Shown here in pieces: positions 17,171-26,502 of a stretch of DNA of 64,000 nucleotides (the stretch's first letter is position 1; every line of letters starts with the position of its first letter). The notes under the pieces are model-generated. The model was not told where the DNA came from. It did no database searches and worked only from the letters and a program-made list of their open reading frames with translations. The translations under genes and the position numbers were made by a program. The DNA comes from Phycisphaerae bacterium. Lineage in GTDB: Bacteria > Planctomycetota > Phycisphaerae > UBA1845 > PWPN01. The DNA is taken from assembly GCA_018003015.1 (NCBI GenBank), contig JAGNEZ010000004.1, positions 146,512 to 210,511 on the forward strand, read 5' to 3'.

Positions 17171-18166
17171 CTACGACGCGGCACCGGCGGTAATAGGTAG
17201 GCAAGGGTACTCTGCGTATCGGTTCCAGGTTCGACGGACGACGTCGGCCATCATGTCGATGAAGAGCGGATGATCGTTGACCGTCTGAGCCCGTGTCACG
17301 GCCACGCTGATCTCCCGCCCGATTTCGACCATCCGGTGGTCCAGTTCGTAGATGACCTCGACGTGGTCGGTGGTGAAGCCGATGGGAATGAGCACCGCCG
17401 CCGACAGGCCGCGCTGCTGTTCGGCGCGCAGGTATTCCGCGACGTCGGGCCCGAGCCAGGGCTCCTCCGGCCGCCCGCTGCGGCTCTGGAAAACCAGCAC
17501 CCAGTCCTTGCACTCGAGCTGATCGACCACTTGCTGGCAAGAAGTTCTTATTTGGTCAACATAGCGGCATTCATCCGCCATGGCGACGGGGATGCTGTGG
17601 GCGGTGAAGAGCAGTCGGGCCCTGGGCTGCATCTGGGGTTCAAGCCGGCGGAACGCGGCACGGACTTGGTCGACGTTGGCACCGATGAACTTCTCGTGGT
17701 CATACCAGTCCTCCACGTAGGCCACCTCGACGTCCGGCAGGCCGCGGGCGACGAGTCGGCGTCGGGCGTCGCGAATGTCCTGCTTGTATTGGCCGCAGCT
17801 CGGATACGAGTGGTGGGGGGCGGAGATGAAAGCGATGACCCGGCGGGCACCCTCCCGGGCCAGGTCCACGAACATGTCGGACAGATAGGGGTGCCAGTTA
17901 CGCATGCCCAGGTGAATTGGGACGTCGATCCCGGATTCGTGGAGCTTTTGGCGAAGCCGCCGGGCCTGGCGCTGGATGATCTCGGTCATCGGCGAGACGC
18001 CTCCAAAGAGGTTCAGATAGCGCTCGGCGATCTCGTCGATGCGGGCTCGCGGGACGGGCTTGCCACGAACGACGTTCTCCAGGAAAGGGCGAACGTCGCC
18101 GGGCCCGTTAGGGCCACCGAAACCGATGATGACTACGGCGTCAAAGGGTGTCCTTGTGGAATCCAT
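17171..18166 (-). CDS. hemH: Ferrochelatase (possibly coproporphyrin type)
   Basis: 331 residues. Inserts Fe2+ into a porphyrin to give haem. The N-terminal strand FDAVVIIGFGGPNGPGDVRP and NLFGGVSPM are typical. SAPHHSYPSCGQYKQD resembles the coproporphyrin ferrochelatase version of the metal-site loop, and TAHSIP and PIGFTTDHVEVIYELD hold the conserved His and Glu at the metal site. ATG 18166 gives the standard N-terminus; the in-frame extension to 18379 is unconserved. It is convergent with the CysQ-like gene, 32 bases apart. No other haem gene is nearby. Confidence 0.94.
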   Translation of the reverse strand: MDSTRTPFDAVVIIGFGGPNGPGDVRPFLENVVRGKPVPRARIDEIAERYLNLFGGVSPMTEIIQRQARRLRQKLHESGIDVPIHLGMRNWHPYLSDMFVDLAREGARRVIAFISAPHHSYPSCGQYKQDIRDARRRLVARGLPDVEVAYVEDWYDHEKFIGANVDQVRAAFRRLEPQMQPRARLLFTAHSIPVAMADECRYVDQIRTSCQQVVDQLECKDWVLVFQSRSGRPEEPWLGPDVAEYLRAEQQRGLSAAVLIPIGFTTDHVEVIYELDHRMVEIGREISVAVTRAQTVNDHPLFIDMMADVVRRTWNRYAEYPCLPITAGAAS

Positions 18167-18426
18167 GCCTGCAGTCTGCGCCCTTTCGGGTGAACGATCA
18201 AGAGGCCAGTCGGTCTTGCTTCGGCCCTGATCTCCAGCCAAAGGGGGGACACGCGGCGGGCTGGCCCGTGCAATGAGTGAATCCGACGGGGAATCGTCTA
18301 TCGGCGATGAGCGAGGGGAGAAAGGCGGACTATGTCGCGATGAGCACCGCCATGGGGCCTGTCCGGAGACCCTCGGCAAAGCCTGCGTCGAGGAAGCGGA
18401 GCGGTATCCACCTGGCGAAACCGCGG

Positions 18427-19842
18427 CTACGGCACGATGGTCGCCTTGTTGACAACGATATCCGTAACCGGCACATTCTCAAACGTGCTTCCGCTCGGAC
18501 CTTGTTCGTTGCCGACCGCGACAGCCGCCATCGCGTCAACCACCGTCATATCCGCCACTCGAGCGAAGACGCTGAAGCCGCCGTTCTGGTTGTCCAGGTT
18601 GCTGGAGTTGTCAACCAGGTTGAAGAAGAACTGGGACGTGGCGGAGTCCTCGTTGCCGCTGACCTTGGCCATGGCCACAGTGCCGCGCACGTTGCTGCGG
18701 CTGTCGCTGAACTCGTTCTCGATCGCCGAGCGCACACCGGTCTGGGCAGTGAGATCCGCCAGGTATCCCCCGCCCTGGACGACGAAACCCTCCATGACCC
18801 GGTGCATGATCGTGCCGTTGTAGAACCCGTCATCCACGTACTGCAGGAAGTTCACCGACGTGATGGGCGCGTCGTCCAGCAGAATCTCCATGCGGACGTC
18901 GCCCAGGGTCGTCTCAAGCTTGACGTAGGGGGCGGTGACCACAGTGAGTGTCACCGTCGCGGAGTCCGTGGCCCCGTTGCCGTCATCGACGGTCAGCTGG
19001 AAGGTCAGATCGCCAGCCGCGTTGGGCACCTCGAAAACGGCTTGAGCGGCGGTAGTGCTGCTGAGGACAACGCTGGTGCCGGCCGTCTGAGTCCAGGAGT
19101 AGGTCAGGGTATCCAGATCCGGGTCCGCACTCTCTGATCCGTCGAGCGAGGCACTGATGCCGGGAGCGACATAGCGTGCGTCACCGGCGTCGGCAACCGG
19201 GTCGCGATTCTCGCCGCTCGGCGAATCGGCGGAGGTTCCTGCGTAGTCGGAGTAGTTCATGCTCGCGCTGTTCATCGAGACCGGCGTCTTGGGGAGGTAA
19301 GTCAGAGAGACGCCGTTTCCGGCCGTCTTGGTGATGGTCGACATCGCGGCGATCGCGTCGGCGACCTCCATCCCCTCAACGACGCGGCCGATGACCGTGT
19401 AGTCGACCGGCGAGCCCTTGTAGTCGAGGCTCGAGTTCGTGCCCAGGTTGATGAGCAACTGCGGCGCCCCGGACGCGGCTCCATCCGGGCCGTAGAGTGC
19501 AACTCGTCCGCGGAAGTTGGTCAGACCATTGTCGGAGTCATTCATCAGCGGTTGGGCGTCCTGGGCGGCCAGCAGGTGGTTGTATCGGCCGCCAATCAGC
19601 CACTTGCCGCCCTTGACCTCACTGAAGACGGCATCGTCGTAATAGCCAGCGTCGAGATACGTCTTGAAGTTCGTGGCCGCCGTGGTCTGCTGGGTGAACA
19701 ATTCGATGACGATGTTGCCCTTGTTGGTGGCCAAGGTCACCTGGATGCTCTCGGTCGAGGGCCCTGACCCGGAAGGCGTGCTGCACTGCTGGCCGAGGGC
19801 AAAGGGGATGAGCACGAGAACAGCGAGATTTCGTCTAAACAT
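18427..19842 (-). CDS. Exported protein with two cyclophilin domains around a PKD-like domain
   Basis: 471 residues. A signal sequence ends near GQQC (17-20), which may be a lipoprotein site but is not a standard lipobox. Domain 1 (about 33-190) is cyclophilin-like yet lacks the catalytic motif: the HRV position reads VFSEV (72-76). A PKD/cadherin-like domain follows (212-303; DPVADAGDARYVAPG...LDGSESADPD). Domain 2 (306-471) keeps MHRVMEGFVVQGGG (346-359) and SQFFFNL, so it may be an active peptidyl-prolyl isomerase. GGAG lies 5 bases before ATG 19842. Possibly a periplasmic folding helper or a scaffold; the target is unknown. Confidence 0.88.
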   Translation of the reverse strand: MFRRNLAVLVLIPFALGQQCSTPSGSGPSTESIQVTLATNKGNIVIELFTQQTTAATNFKTYLDAGYYDDAVFSEVKGGKWLIGGRYNHLLAAQDAQPLMNDSDNGLTNFRGRVALYGPDGAASGAPQLLINLGTNSSLDYKGSPVDYTVIGRVVEGMEVADAIAAMSTITKTAGNGVSLTYLPKTPVSMNSASMNYSDYAGTSADSPSGENRDPVADAGDARYVAPGISASLDGSESADPDLDTLTYSWTQTAGTSVVLSSTTAAQAVFEVPNAAGDLTFQLTVDDGNGATDSATVTLTVVTAPYVKLETTLGDVRMEILLDDAPITSVNFLQYVDDGFYNGTIMHRVMEGFVVQGGGYLADLTAQTGVRSAIENEFSDSRSNVRGTVAMAKVSGNEDSATSQFFFNLVDNSSNLDNQNGGFSVFARVADMTVVDAMAAVAVGNEQGPSGSTFENVPVTDIVVNKATIVP

Positions 19843-19949
19843 GGCAACTCCAACAGTGTCAAGTACTTGACGCGACACGGCCGCTGGCATTATACGCCGG
19901 GCACCGTTCGCCACCAACGCGATAGGCCCTGGTTGCCATCGCGTTGGAT

Positions 19950-20540
19950 ATGAAAGCGCTATCGGCCATTGAGAGACGCATCGCCAGAGGAAATGGTGCT
20001 GATAAACCTTGTGGAGAGAATCAGTTGCCGCACATTGCGTACATAGCACTGGGTTCGAACCTGGGCGATAGACGGTTGTCCGTCACGCAGGCTGTGGCCG
20101 CCCTCAGTGCCGACGCCGGGGTGGGGGATGTCGTCTTGTCCTCGCTGTACACCACGGATCCCGTAGGCGGGCCGGCAGGCCAGGGGCCGTACCTTAATGC
20201 GGCCGCCAGGCTGGAGACGCTGCTTGGGCCGGAGAGTCTGCTCGAGCTGCTGCTGGAGATCGAGCGGTCGTTGGGTCGTGTCCGCCAGGAGCGGTGGGGC
20301 CCGCGAACGATCGACCTGGACTTGTTGCTGTATGACGACCGGATTATCGACCTGCCGGGCTTGACTGTACCCCATCCGAGGATGCACGAACGCCGTTTTG
20401 TCCTCGAGCCGCTGGCGGAGATTGCCCGCGACGTTGTGCATCCGATCCTGGGCAAGAGCGTTGCCCGGCTGCTCGAGGAGCGAGTTGAAGCCGATCGGCA
20501 CCGGGCGTTGATTCACTCCTCGGGTGCGGGGGGCGGGTGA
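19950..20540 (+). CDS. folK: 2-amino-4-hydroxy-6-hydroxymethyldihydropteridine diphosphokinase
   Basis: 196 residues. Transfers pyrophosphate from ATP to 6-hydroxymethyl-dihydropterin in folate synthesis. AYIALGSNLGDR opens the fold, DPVGGPAGQGPYLNAAARLET is the pterin site, and RWGPRTIDLDLLLYDD plus VPHPRMHERRFVLEPLAEI are the PROSITE-type core. ATG 19950 gives about 30 extra residues before the fold. A TTG at 20025 with GGAGAG 8 bases upstream would start exactly at the fold, so the true start may be later. It is divergent from the cyclophilin gene. Confidence 0.94.
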   Translation: MKALSAIERRIARGNGADKPCGENQLPHIAYIALGSNLGDRRLSVTQAVAALSADAGVGDVVLSSLYTTDPVGGPAGQGPYLNAAARLETLLGPESLLELLLEIERSLGRVRQERWGPRTIDLDLLLYDDRIIDLPGLTVPHPRMHERRFVLEPLAEIARDVVHPILGKSVARLLEERVEADRHRALIHSSGAGGG

Positions 20541-20713
20541 GTCTGGCCTGGGCGCCTGGCTGCGGTCCGGCCGCGCTCCCCCCCCGGTGGATGGTGAGGG
20601 CGTGACGGTGATTTGCCGCAAGCTCCACGATCCGGGTCACACCGGTGGGTGTCTCAACATGTAGACGCCGGGTAGATGCTCTGCGGGCTCCCTGATTCCA
20701 TGGAGGTATCCTC

Positions 20714-21931
20714 GTGAAACGCACGCGTACGCTTTGTCTCGTCGTGATGATGATGGTGTTTGGGTGCACGACGGGTGTTCGGGTCGTGGGTGCACCTCCC
20801 GTGACGAGACAAGCGGGGGAGATGTCCGCGGTCCCGGGCGTTCATTCTCGGCTTGCGAATCTGCATCTTCGCGCGACGCCCACCTCACGACCTGCGGCGC
20901 AGTCGGTGCCCGTCGTCCAGCTTCGCGGTGCCGATGCGGCGGCGCTGGGCACGTCGCACGGCCAGCTACTGGGTAAGACCATCGTCCCGCTGTATCGGGC
21001 CTATTTCGGTCGGTACTTTTCAAGTTCGGCCGAGCGGGAGGCTTGTCTGAAGGCGGTCGTTGAGTTCAAGCGTTTCATGCTTCCGGAGCATGTGGATGAA
21101 ATTCGGGCTCTGGCCTCGGCTACGGAGCTGACCTTCGAGGATCTCATGTTGGCCCAGACGTTCCTGGATCTGACCGAGGCGATGGCTTGCTCGACCATCA
21201 CCCTCCCCGCGGCGGCTTCGCCGGACGGCGTCGCCCGATTCGGCCGGAACCTCGACTTCGCGTCCTTCGACATCGCGGACAAGAACAGCGTGTTGCTTAT
21301 GTTCCATCCAAAGGACCGTTACGCGTTCGCCTCGGTGATCTGGCCCGGCATGGTCGGCGTTCTTTCCGGAATGAACGAGCATGGCTTGAGCCTGGCCGTC
21401 ATGGAGGTCCCGCGCCAGCGTCGCGCACCGGCCGGGATGCCCTACGCCATGCTGTACCGCATGCTGCTTGAGCGGTGCAAGACGGTCGACGAGGCCCTGG
21501 GCTTGCTGAAGAAGACGCTCCGCCATTCGGCCAGCAATCTCATGCTGATGGACGCCTCGGGTCATCGAGCGGTAGCGGAAATCACCCCTTCCGCCGTTAC
21601 CGTACGCCGGGCGCCGGACACTGCGGCCTTGATCAGCACCAATCATCATCGCGGCACGGATCTGGACACTGCGGGGCGATGCGATCGCTTCGATGCGCTC
21701 CACGACATCGCTCGCCAGGAGTTCGGGCGCATCAGCGAGGCATATCTCGAGCAGTTTCTCGGCTGTGCGGCCGCTTGGGGGAACGCCACCATCCAGTCAA
21801 TGATCTTCGAACCGGTCAACAGGCTCATGTACGTGGCGGTCGGCGCCGGGGCTCCGACGCGCGGCTACGTGGCCATCGATCTCAAGCCCTGTTTCCGCCA
21901 GGGAACGCGTGCTTCCGTTGAAGAGCGATAG
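20714..21931 (+). CDS. C45-type autoproteolytic acyltransferase/hydrolase, lipoprotein
   Basis: 405 residues. GTG 20714 follows GGAGG by 7 bases. The signal sequence ends in VFGC (15-18), a lipobox, so Cys18 should be lipidated and the protein anchored at the envelope. The core resembles peptidase C45/isopenicillin N acyltransferase-like Ntn hydrolases. The likely self-cleavage nucleophile is Cys159 in AMACSTI. After it come RFGRNLDFASF, GMVGVLSGMNEHGLSLAVMEV and ISTNHH, all typical of this fold. Known members cut or transfer acyl groups on small amides; the substrate here is unknown. No operon partner is evident. Confidence 0.83.
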   Translation: MKRTRTLCLVVMMMVFGCTTGVRVVGAPPVTRQAGEMSAVPGVHSRLANLHLRATPTSRPAAQSVPVVQLRGADAAALGTSHGQLLGKTIVPLYRAYFGRYFSSSAEREACLKAVVEFKRFMLPEHVDEIRALASATELTFEDLMLAQTFLDLTEAMACSTITLPAAASPDGVARFGRNLDFASFDIADKNSVLLMFHPKDRYAFASVIWPGMVGVLSGMNEHGLSLAVMEVPRQRRAPAGMPYAMLYRMLLERCKTVDEALGLLKKTLRHSASNLMLMDASGHRAVAEITPSAVTVRRAPDTAALISTNHHRGTDLDTAGRCDRFDALHDIARQEFGRISEAYLEQFLGCAAAWGNATIQSMIFEPVNRLMYVAVGAGAPTRGYVAIDLKPCFRQGTRASVEER

Positions 21932-21962
21932 TGGCAGCGTGACCCGATGTCGATCGCTCGGC

Positions 21963-22523
21963 TCATGTCATGATGTGGGAAACCAGGATCCGGCAGCCGA
22001 TGAGGATCAGGATGATCCCGCCGAGGATGTCGGCGAATCGACTCCAGCGGCCGAGGACCCGGGCCCCAAAGGTCATTCCCACGCAGGTGAGCAGGGCGGT
22101 CACGGCTCCGATCACGACCGATGGAAGCCAGATAGAGATTCGCAGGAAGGCCAGACTCAGGCCGACGGCGAAGGCATCGATGCTGGTGGCCACGGAGAGG
22201 GAGACCAGCAGCCAGCCTTTGGTCGGATTGGCCTTGTTTCTCGCCTCCTGGTGACGCCAAGCCTCGTAGAGCATCTTCCCGCCGATGGTCCACAACAACG
22301 CGGCGGCGATCCAGTGGTCGACGGAGGCAATATGGGCGGCCACGGTCGAGCCAATCCACCATCCCAGGATCGGCATGAGGAACTGGAACAAGCCGAAATG
22401 CCAGCCGAGGCGGAAGACCTCGCGCGGTGTTACTCTCCCCAACTGCATGCCGGCCGCGATGGCCACCGCGAAGGCGTCCATCGAGAGTCCGAGGGCAATT
22501 CCCAGAATGTTCAACCAGCTCAA
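21963..22523 (-). CDS. mntP: Manganese efflux pump MntP
   Basis: 186 residues, six membrane helices, a repeat of two three-helix halves each containing a conserved Asp: ALGLSMDAFAVAIAAG and VATSIDAFAVGLSLA. This repeated 'S(M/I)DAFAV' pattern is the MntP/YebN signature. The start is a TTG at 22523 with GGGAAGG about 7 bases upstream; no ATG is available before the first conserved helix. MntP genes are often under a Mn-sensing yybP-ykoY riboswitch, but I do not see one in the leader. Confidence 0.9.
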   Translation of the reverse strand: MSWLNILGIALGLSMDAFAVAIAAGMQLGRVTPREVFRLGWHFGLFQFLMPILGWWIGSTVAAHIASVDHWIAAALLWTIGGKMLYEAWRHQEARNKANPTKGWLLVSLSVATSIDAFAVGLSLAFLRISIWLPSVVIGAVTALLTCVGMTFGARVLGRWSRFADILGGIILILIGCRILVSHIMT

Positions 22524-22742
22524 GAACGACCTTCCCGAAGGGGTGCTTGCCTATGATCACCTGGCCCCGGCGACTCGCTGGTCGGCCGCAGGTGGTCAGA
22601 GACGACGTCGCCCGCGTGCTCCGGCAACACCGGAACGGAGGTATGATAGCAGCGAGTGCTATCAAACACGATGGCGCGTACTGATGGATCGTTGGTCGAT
22701 TACGGGCTATACTGGCTTCTGCAGATCCAGGAGTGCCGCCCG

Positions 22743-24353
22743 ATGTCGAGTATGATCCAGTGTTACGGGGTGCAGTTTTCGCGAGGGAGGCCGGTCTCGG
22801 GTCTGGCCATGGTGGTCCTGTCGTGCTTCCCCCTCGTTGCCCAGGCCCAGCCGATCAAGGGGCTGATCCACAACGAGGATGAGACCGACTTCTTCTGGCG
22901 GGTATCCCTTGTCGAGGGCAAGGCGGGCGATGCCGTTGATGAATACGTGGACGTCATGGCTCGGGCCGGCGTCAGGACATTCCTGTGCAACACCAACGCC
23001 CGGCGAACGCACTATCGAAGCCGTGTCTGGGATGCCTATTGGGACGGCTATGATCCGAACGGGCCGGACGATCAGCCGTTTCTCGCTCCGATGCCACGCG
23101 AGGAGGTGAGCGCGTACCGCAAGGGGGTCAACAACATGCTGGCCGTGCACAAGGAGGGGATCGACTATCCGGCCAGGGTCGTTGCCCGGTGCCGCCACAA
23201 CGGGATGTCGCCGTGGATCAGCCTGCGGATGAATGACTGTCACAACAATGACATTCCCGACCACCCGTTCCACGGGGTGTTCTGGCGGAAGAACCCGCAG
23301 TATCGTAGGCAGGGCGTCTCGGGCTACTTCGCGACCTGCCTGGACTACGCCCGCCAGGAAGTCCGAGACTACTTCCGGTCGCTGATCGTCGAGTCGCTGG
23401 ACCGCTACGACATTGACGGTCTCGAGTTGGACTTCATGCGCGAGCCGTACCTGTTCAGCGCGGGCAAGGAGGAGGAAGGGGCGAAGATCCTGACTGCATG
23501 GATGCGGGAGATCCACAAGCTGACCGTCGAGGCGGCGGGAAGGCGAGGTCATCCCGTGCGGCTGGGCGTTCGCGTCCCGTCCCGGCCAGAGGTGGCCCTG
23601 GGGTGGGGGCTGGACGCGGTCACGTGGGCCAGGGAAGGGCTGATTGAGCTTCTGGTCGTGACCCCGCGATGGGCGACGATCGAGTTCGACATGCCGATCC
23701 AGCGATGGAGGCAAATGCTGGTCGGTTCGAGGGTCACGCTGGCCGGCGGGCTGGAGGTCCTGTATCGGCCATGCCCGGACGGGCCGGCTGTTCAGGCGAC
23801 GCCGGAGCAGGCGATTGGTGCGGCCTATTCGGTCCTCTCTCGAGGGGCGGATGCCGTCTATCTCTTCAACTACTTCCAGAAGAGCACCGCGTGGCCCCAC
23901 CCGACCTACCTGAGCACGCTCAAGGCGATGAACTCGCTCGACACGCTCGGGGGCCTTCCTCGATGCGTCGGAGTGACCTACAGGGACATCACCGGCCCGG
24001 GCGAGCACTACCGGCCGCCGCTCCCGGCCACAGGCAGGGAACTCGCGTTCACGATCGAGCTGGGCCCCGTTCGTCCCCAGGAGTGGCCTTGCGAGCTGCT
24101 GATCGGCCTCGCCCCCTCACCCGACGCCTCGGTGGCCGTTCCAACCGTCCAGGTGAACGGCCAGGCGTGCGCCGTTCGAGATGACACCACCAGAGACGGT
24201 CTTCGTCTGGTTACGTTCAGGGGCCCACCCGCCGCGGTATCCGAAACAGGGTCTTGCGTGATCAAGATCGCCGGCGGCAATTCGGACGCGTTGACCATCC
24301 GGCGGATTGAGGCGTCGTGGGTGCAGGCTCGCAATGGAGTGCGTGGAAGGTGA
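22743..24353 (+). CDS. Exported TIM-barrel glycosidase-like protein
   Basis: 536 residues with a signal peptide ending VAQAQ (about residue 33). The mature part reads as a beta/alpha barrel: AGVRTFLCNTNARRTHY, SPWISLRMNDCHNN, and YDIDGLELDFMREPYLFSAG. The Asp/Glu pair in 'DGLELDF' suits the catalytic strand of glycosidase-like barrels such as the GHL10 group. A smaller C-terminal beta domain follows. ATG 22743 has AGGAG 9 bases upstream; ATG 22671 is in frame but would place the signal peptide internally. The sugar target cannot be named from sequence. Confidence 0.72.
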   Translation: MSSMIQCYGVQFSRGRPVSGLAMVVLSCFPLVAQAQPIKGLIHNEDETDFFWRVSLVEGKAGDAVDEYVDVMARAGVRTFLCNTNARRTHYRSRVWDAYWDGYDPNGPDDQPFLAPMPREEVSAYRKGVNNMLAVHKEGIDYPARVVARCRHNGMSPWISLRMNDCHNNDIPDHPFHGVFWRKNPQYRRQGVSGYFATCLDYARQEVRDYFRSLIVESLDRYDIDGLELDFMREPYLFSAGKEEEGAKILTAWMREIHKLTVEAAGRRGHPVRLGVRVPSRPEVALGWGLDAVTWAREGLIELLVVTPRWATIEFDMPIQRWRQMLVGSRVTLAGGLEVLYRPCPDGPAVQATPEQAIGAAYSVLSRGADAVYLFNYFQKSTAWPHPTYLSTLKAMNSLDTLGGLPRCVGVTYRDITGPGEHYRPPLPATGRELAFTIELGPVRPQEWPCELLIGLAPSPDASVAVPTVQVNGQACAVRDDTTRDGLRLVTFRGPPAAVSETGSCVIKIAGGNSDALTIRRIEASWVQARNGVRGR

Positions 24354-24580
24354 ATTCCTGCCGGTAGAAGCCGGCCACGCGATCGAAGGAGGGCTCTGAT
24401 GCGATCAAGCCAGTGGGGACATCCTGTCCCGTCAAGCAGTACGGGGAAGTAGAAGGCTCGCCCAGGGCGATCCGGCCGCAGAGTTGGACGGGAGGTGCAG
24501 CGGTCACCGTTTCGGCGTCACAAGACCTGTGACGGCGATTTCGGTCACGGGCCACTCTCGACGAGCGGACTGACGCCGCT
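24354..24580. other. Intergenic stretch with a small hairpin
   Basis: 227 bases without a supported gene between the barrel protein and rsmG. It contains one perfect short inverted repeat, GGGACA (24416-24421) and TGTCCC (24425-24430) around TCC. No T-run follows, so it is not a convincing intrinsic terminator. Confidence 0.4.
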
Positions 24581-25336
24581 ATGATCTGGGCCATGACGGA
24601 CGACGGCACAGCCATCACGGTGCAGCGAGCGGCCTTCGAGGACGCGCTGACGAACGCCACGGCCTCGTTGGGGCTGGCCATCGATGACGCTCAGCGGGAG
24701 AAAATGTGGACCCACTTCCAGTTGGTCGTGGAAACGAACCGCAGATTTAACCTGACCCGGATCTGCGCACCGACGGACGCCGCCGTGAAGCACTACGCCG
24801 ATTCCCTGGCTCTGCTGGCCGTATCCGGTATCGATCCGGCTCGCCCGTGGCGGGTTCTGGACGTAGGCACCGGGGCGGGGTTTCCAGCCATCCCCCTGGC
24901 CATTGTGTGCGATGCCTGGCGACTGACGGCCATCGACGGGACGGGTAAGAAGGCCCGCTTCGTGGTCGACGCGATCGCCGGCCTCGGACTCGCCAATGTG
25001 CAGGCTCGCCAGGCTCGGGCGGCCGAACTGGCCAAGGTGGGCGGCGACAGTTTCGATCTGGTCCTGCTCCGTGCGGTGGGTAAGCTCGCCGAGGGGCTCG
25101 TCGAGGTTCGCTCGCTCGCCAAGATCGGGGCGGAGGTTGTGTTCTACAAGACGGCGAACATCAGCGATGAAGAGTTGGCCGAAGGTCTGAACGCGGCCGA
25201 CGCGCTGGGTTTCCGCGCCCTGCCGCTCGCGGACGTCGTGTTGACGTCGGGGAATGGCCCGCTGCATCGACGGTTTGTGCGATACCGGCGGCTCCCCAGC
25301 CAGCATTCGAGACGACGGGGGTGGAAAGCGAGATGA
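24581..25336 (+). CDS. rsmG: 16S rRNA (guanine-N7) methyltransferase RsmG
   Basis: 251 residues. Methylates N7 of G527 (E. coli numbering) of 16S rRNA. NRRFNLTRI is the family entry motif, HYADSLALL the GidB box, and VLDVGTGAGFPAIPLAI the SAM-binding loop. DSFDLVLLRAVG follows, then strand 5 (GAEVVFYKT). ATG 24581 or ATG 24593 are both possible; neither has a clear ribosome site. The C-terminal tail beyond GPLHRRFVRY is basic and unconserved. The btpA-like gene starts 88 bases downstream. Confidence 0.94.
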   Translation: MIWAMTDDGTAITVQRAAFEDALTNATASLGLAIDDAQREKMWTHFQLVVETNRRFNLTRICAPTDAAVKHYADSLALLAVSGIDPARPWRVLDVGTGAGFPAIPLAIVCDAWRLTAIDGTGKKARFVVDAIAGLGLANVQARQARAAELAKVGGDSFDLVLLRAVGKLAEGLVEVRSLAKIGAEVVFYKTANISDEELAEGLNAADALGFRALPLADVVLTSGNGPLHRRFVRYRRLPSQHSRRRGWKAR

Positions 25337-25424
25337 GTCGGAAGGGTGTTCTGCAGAACGAAGGGACTCGGCAGTCGACGGCGCGGGTCGCCGACGGCCG
25401 AAAACGGACGGCGGGGCTTCTGCT

Positions 25425-26258
25425 ATGAACGACAACAGCCAAATCACTGAACTGTTCGGCGTCCCGAAGGCCATGGTTGCCATGATTCACGTTCAGGCAC
25501 TGCCGGGTACGCCGCTGGCCCGGTTCCCGGTCTCCCAGATCGTCGAACAAGCCATGGCCGAGGCTCGGTTGCTCTCCCATGCCGGTTTCGACGCGATCAT
25601 GATCGAGAACATGCACGACCGGCCTTACCTGCGACAGGCGGTCGGGCCGGAGATCGTGGCCGGCATGACCGCCGTGCTGCAGGCCGTGCGCGAAACGGTG
25701 AGTCTACCGATCGGCGTGCAAGTGCTGGCGGGCGCGAATCGCGAGGCCCTCGCGGTGGCGATGGCCGGTGGGGCGACGTTCATTCGGGCGGAAAACTTCG
25801 TCTTCGCCCACGTGGCCGATGAGGGGTTCATGCCCGAGGCCGACGCGGCCCGGCTGCTGCGGTACCGGCGGGAGATTGGCGCCGAGCACATCCGCGTTTT
25901 TGCCGACGTCAAGAAGAAGCACTCCAGCCACGCCATGACCGCGGATGTCGATCTGGCCGAGACCGCTCGTGCGGCGGCATTCTTCGGAGCCGATGGCATC
26001 ATCGTCACGGGAACCGCCACCGGTCAGGCCGCCTCGCTGGCCGATGTTCGCGAGCTCAGTGCGGTCGTGGGGCTACCGGTTGCCGTGGGTTCAGGACTCA
26101 CCCCGGACAACCTCGGTGGATACTGGGATTTCGCCGACGTGTTCATCGTCGGCTCGTTCATCAAGCAGGACGGCCAATGGCATCAGCCGCCCGATCCCGA
26201 TCGTGTCGCAGCGATGATCAGGGCGGCGCAGCGGCTGACCGGCGGGAGAGCGTGCTGA
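25425..26258 (+). CDS. btpA: BtpA/SgcQ family protein (TIM barrel)
   Basis: 277 residues. The N-terminal MVAMIHVQALPGTPLARFP, then DAIMIENMHDRPY, FIRAENFVFAHVADEGFM, and SGLTPDNLGGYWDFADVFIVG match the BtpA family closely. Its best-known member stabilises photosystem I in cyanobacteria, but most bacterial members have no proven role and the photosystem link does not apply to a non-phototroph; a sugar or nucleoside metabolism role is suggested for SgcQ-like members. ATG 25425 gives the natural N-terminus; an open frame to 25254 is unconserved. Confidence 0.88.
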   Translation: MNDNSQITELFGVPKAMVAMIHVQALPGTPLARFPVSQIVEQAMAEARLLSHAGFDAIMIENMHDRPYLRQAVGPEIVAGMTAVLQAVRETVSLPIGVQVLAGANREALAVAMAGGATFIRAENFVFAHVADEGFMPEADAARLLRYRREIGAEHIRVFADVKKKHSSHAMTADVDLAETARAAAFFGADGIIVTGTATGQAASLADVRELSAVVGLPVAVGSGLTPDNLGGYWDFADVFIVGSFIKQDGQWHQPPDPDRVAAMIRAAQRLTGGRAC

Positions 26259-26455
26259 AACACACATGCTGACTGACCAGCCGGGATCCCCGTTAGATGC
26301 ATCTCTGGCAGGGGCTTGCAGGAGGCGGCCGGCCAACGACGCCGAACACATATACCTCTTAAAGGTGGTCTCGACTGATCCGGATCTCTCGCGGCGGTAC
26401 GTCGCGGGCAAGTATCGGCCATGCAGCGACGAGGCGGACCATGCGGCCGGAGCTG

Positions 26456-26486
26456 AAAAAGGACACCTTGGCCGAGAAAGGTGTCC
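26456..26486 (-). terminator. Intrinsic terminator for the Wzz-shaped protein gene
   Basis: On the minus strand a perfect stem GGACACCTT / AAGGTGTCC (+ strand 26461-26469 and 26478-26486) with an 8-base loop is followed by TTTTT (AAAAA at 26456-26460). It lies just after the stop of the minus-strand gene ending at 26503, where a terminator is expected. Confidence 0.85.
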
Positions 26487-26502
26487 GGGCCCATCGCGGG
26501 TG

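Noticed and set aside
22524..22680. yybP-ykoY Mn riboswitch before mntP
   Set aside because: I looked for the conserved elements in the leader of mntP and did not find them.
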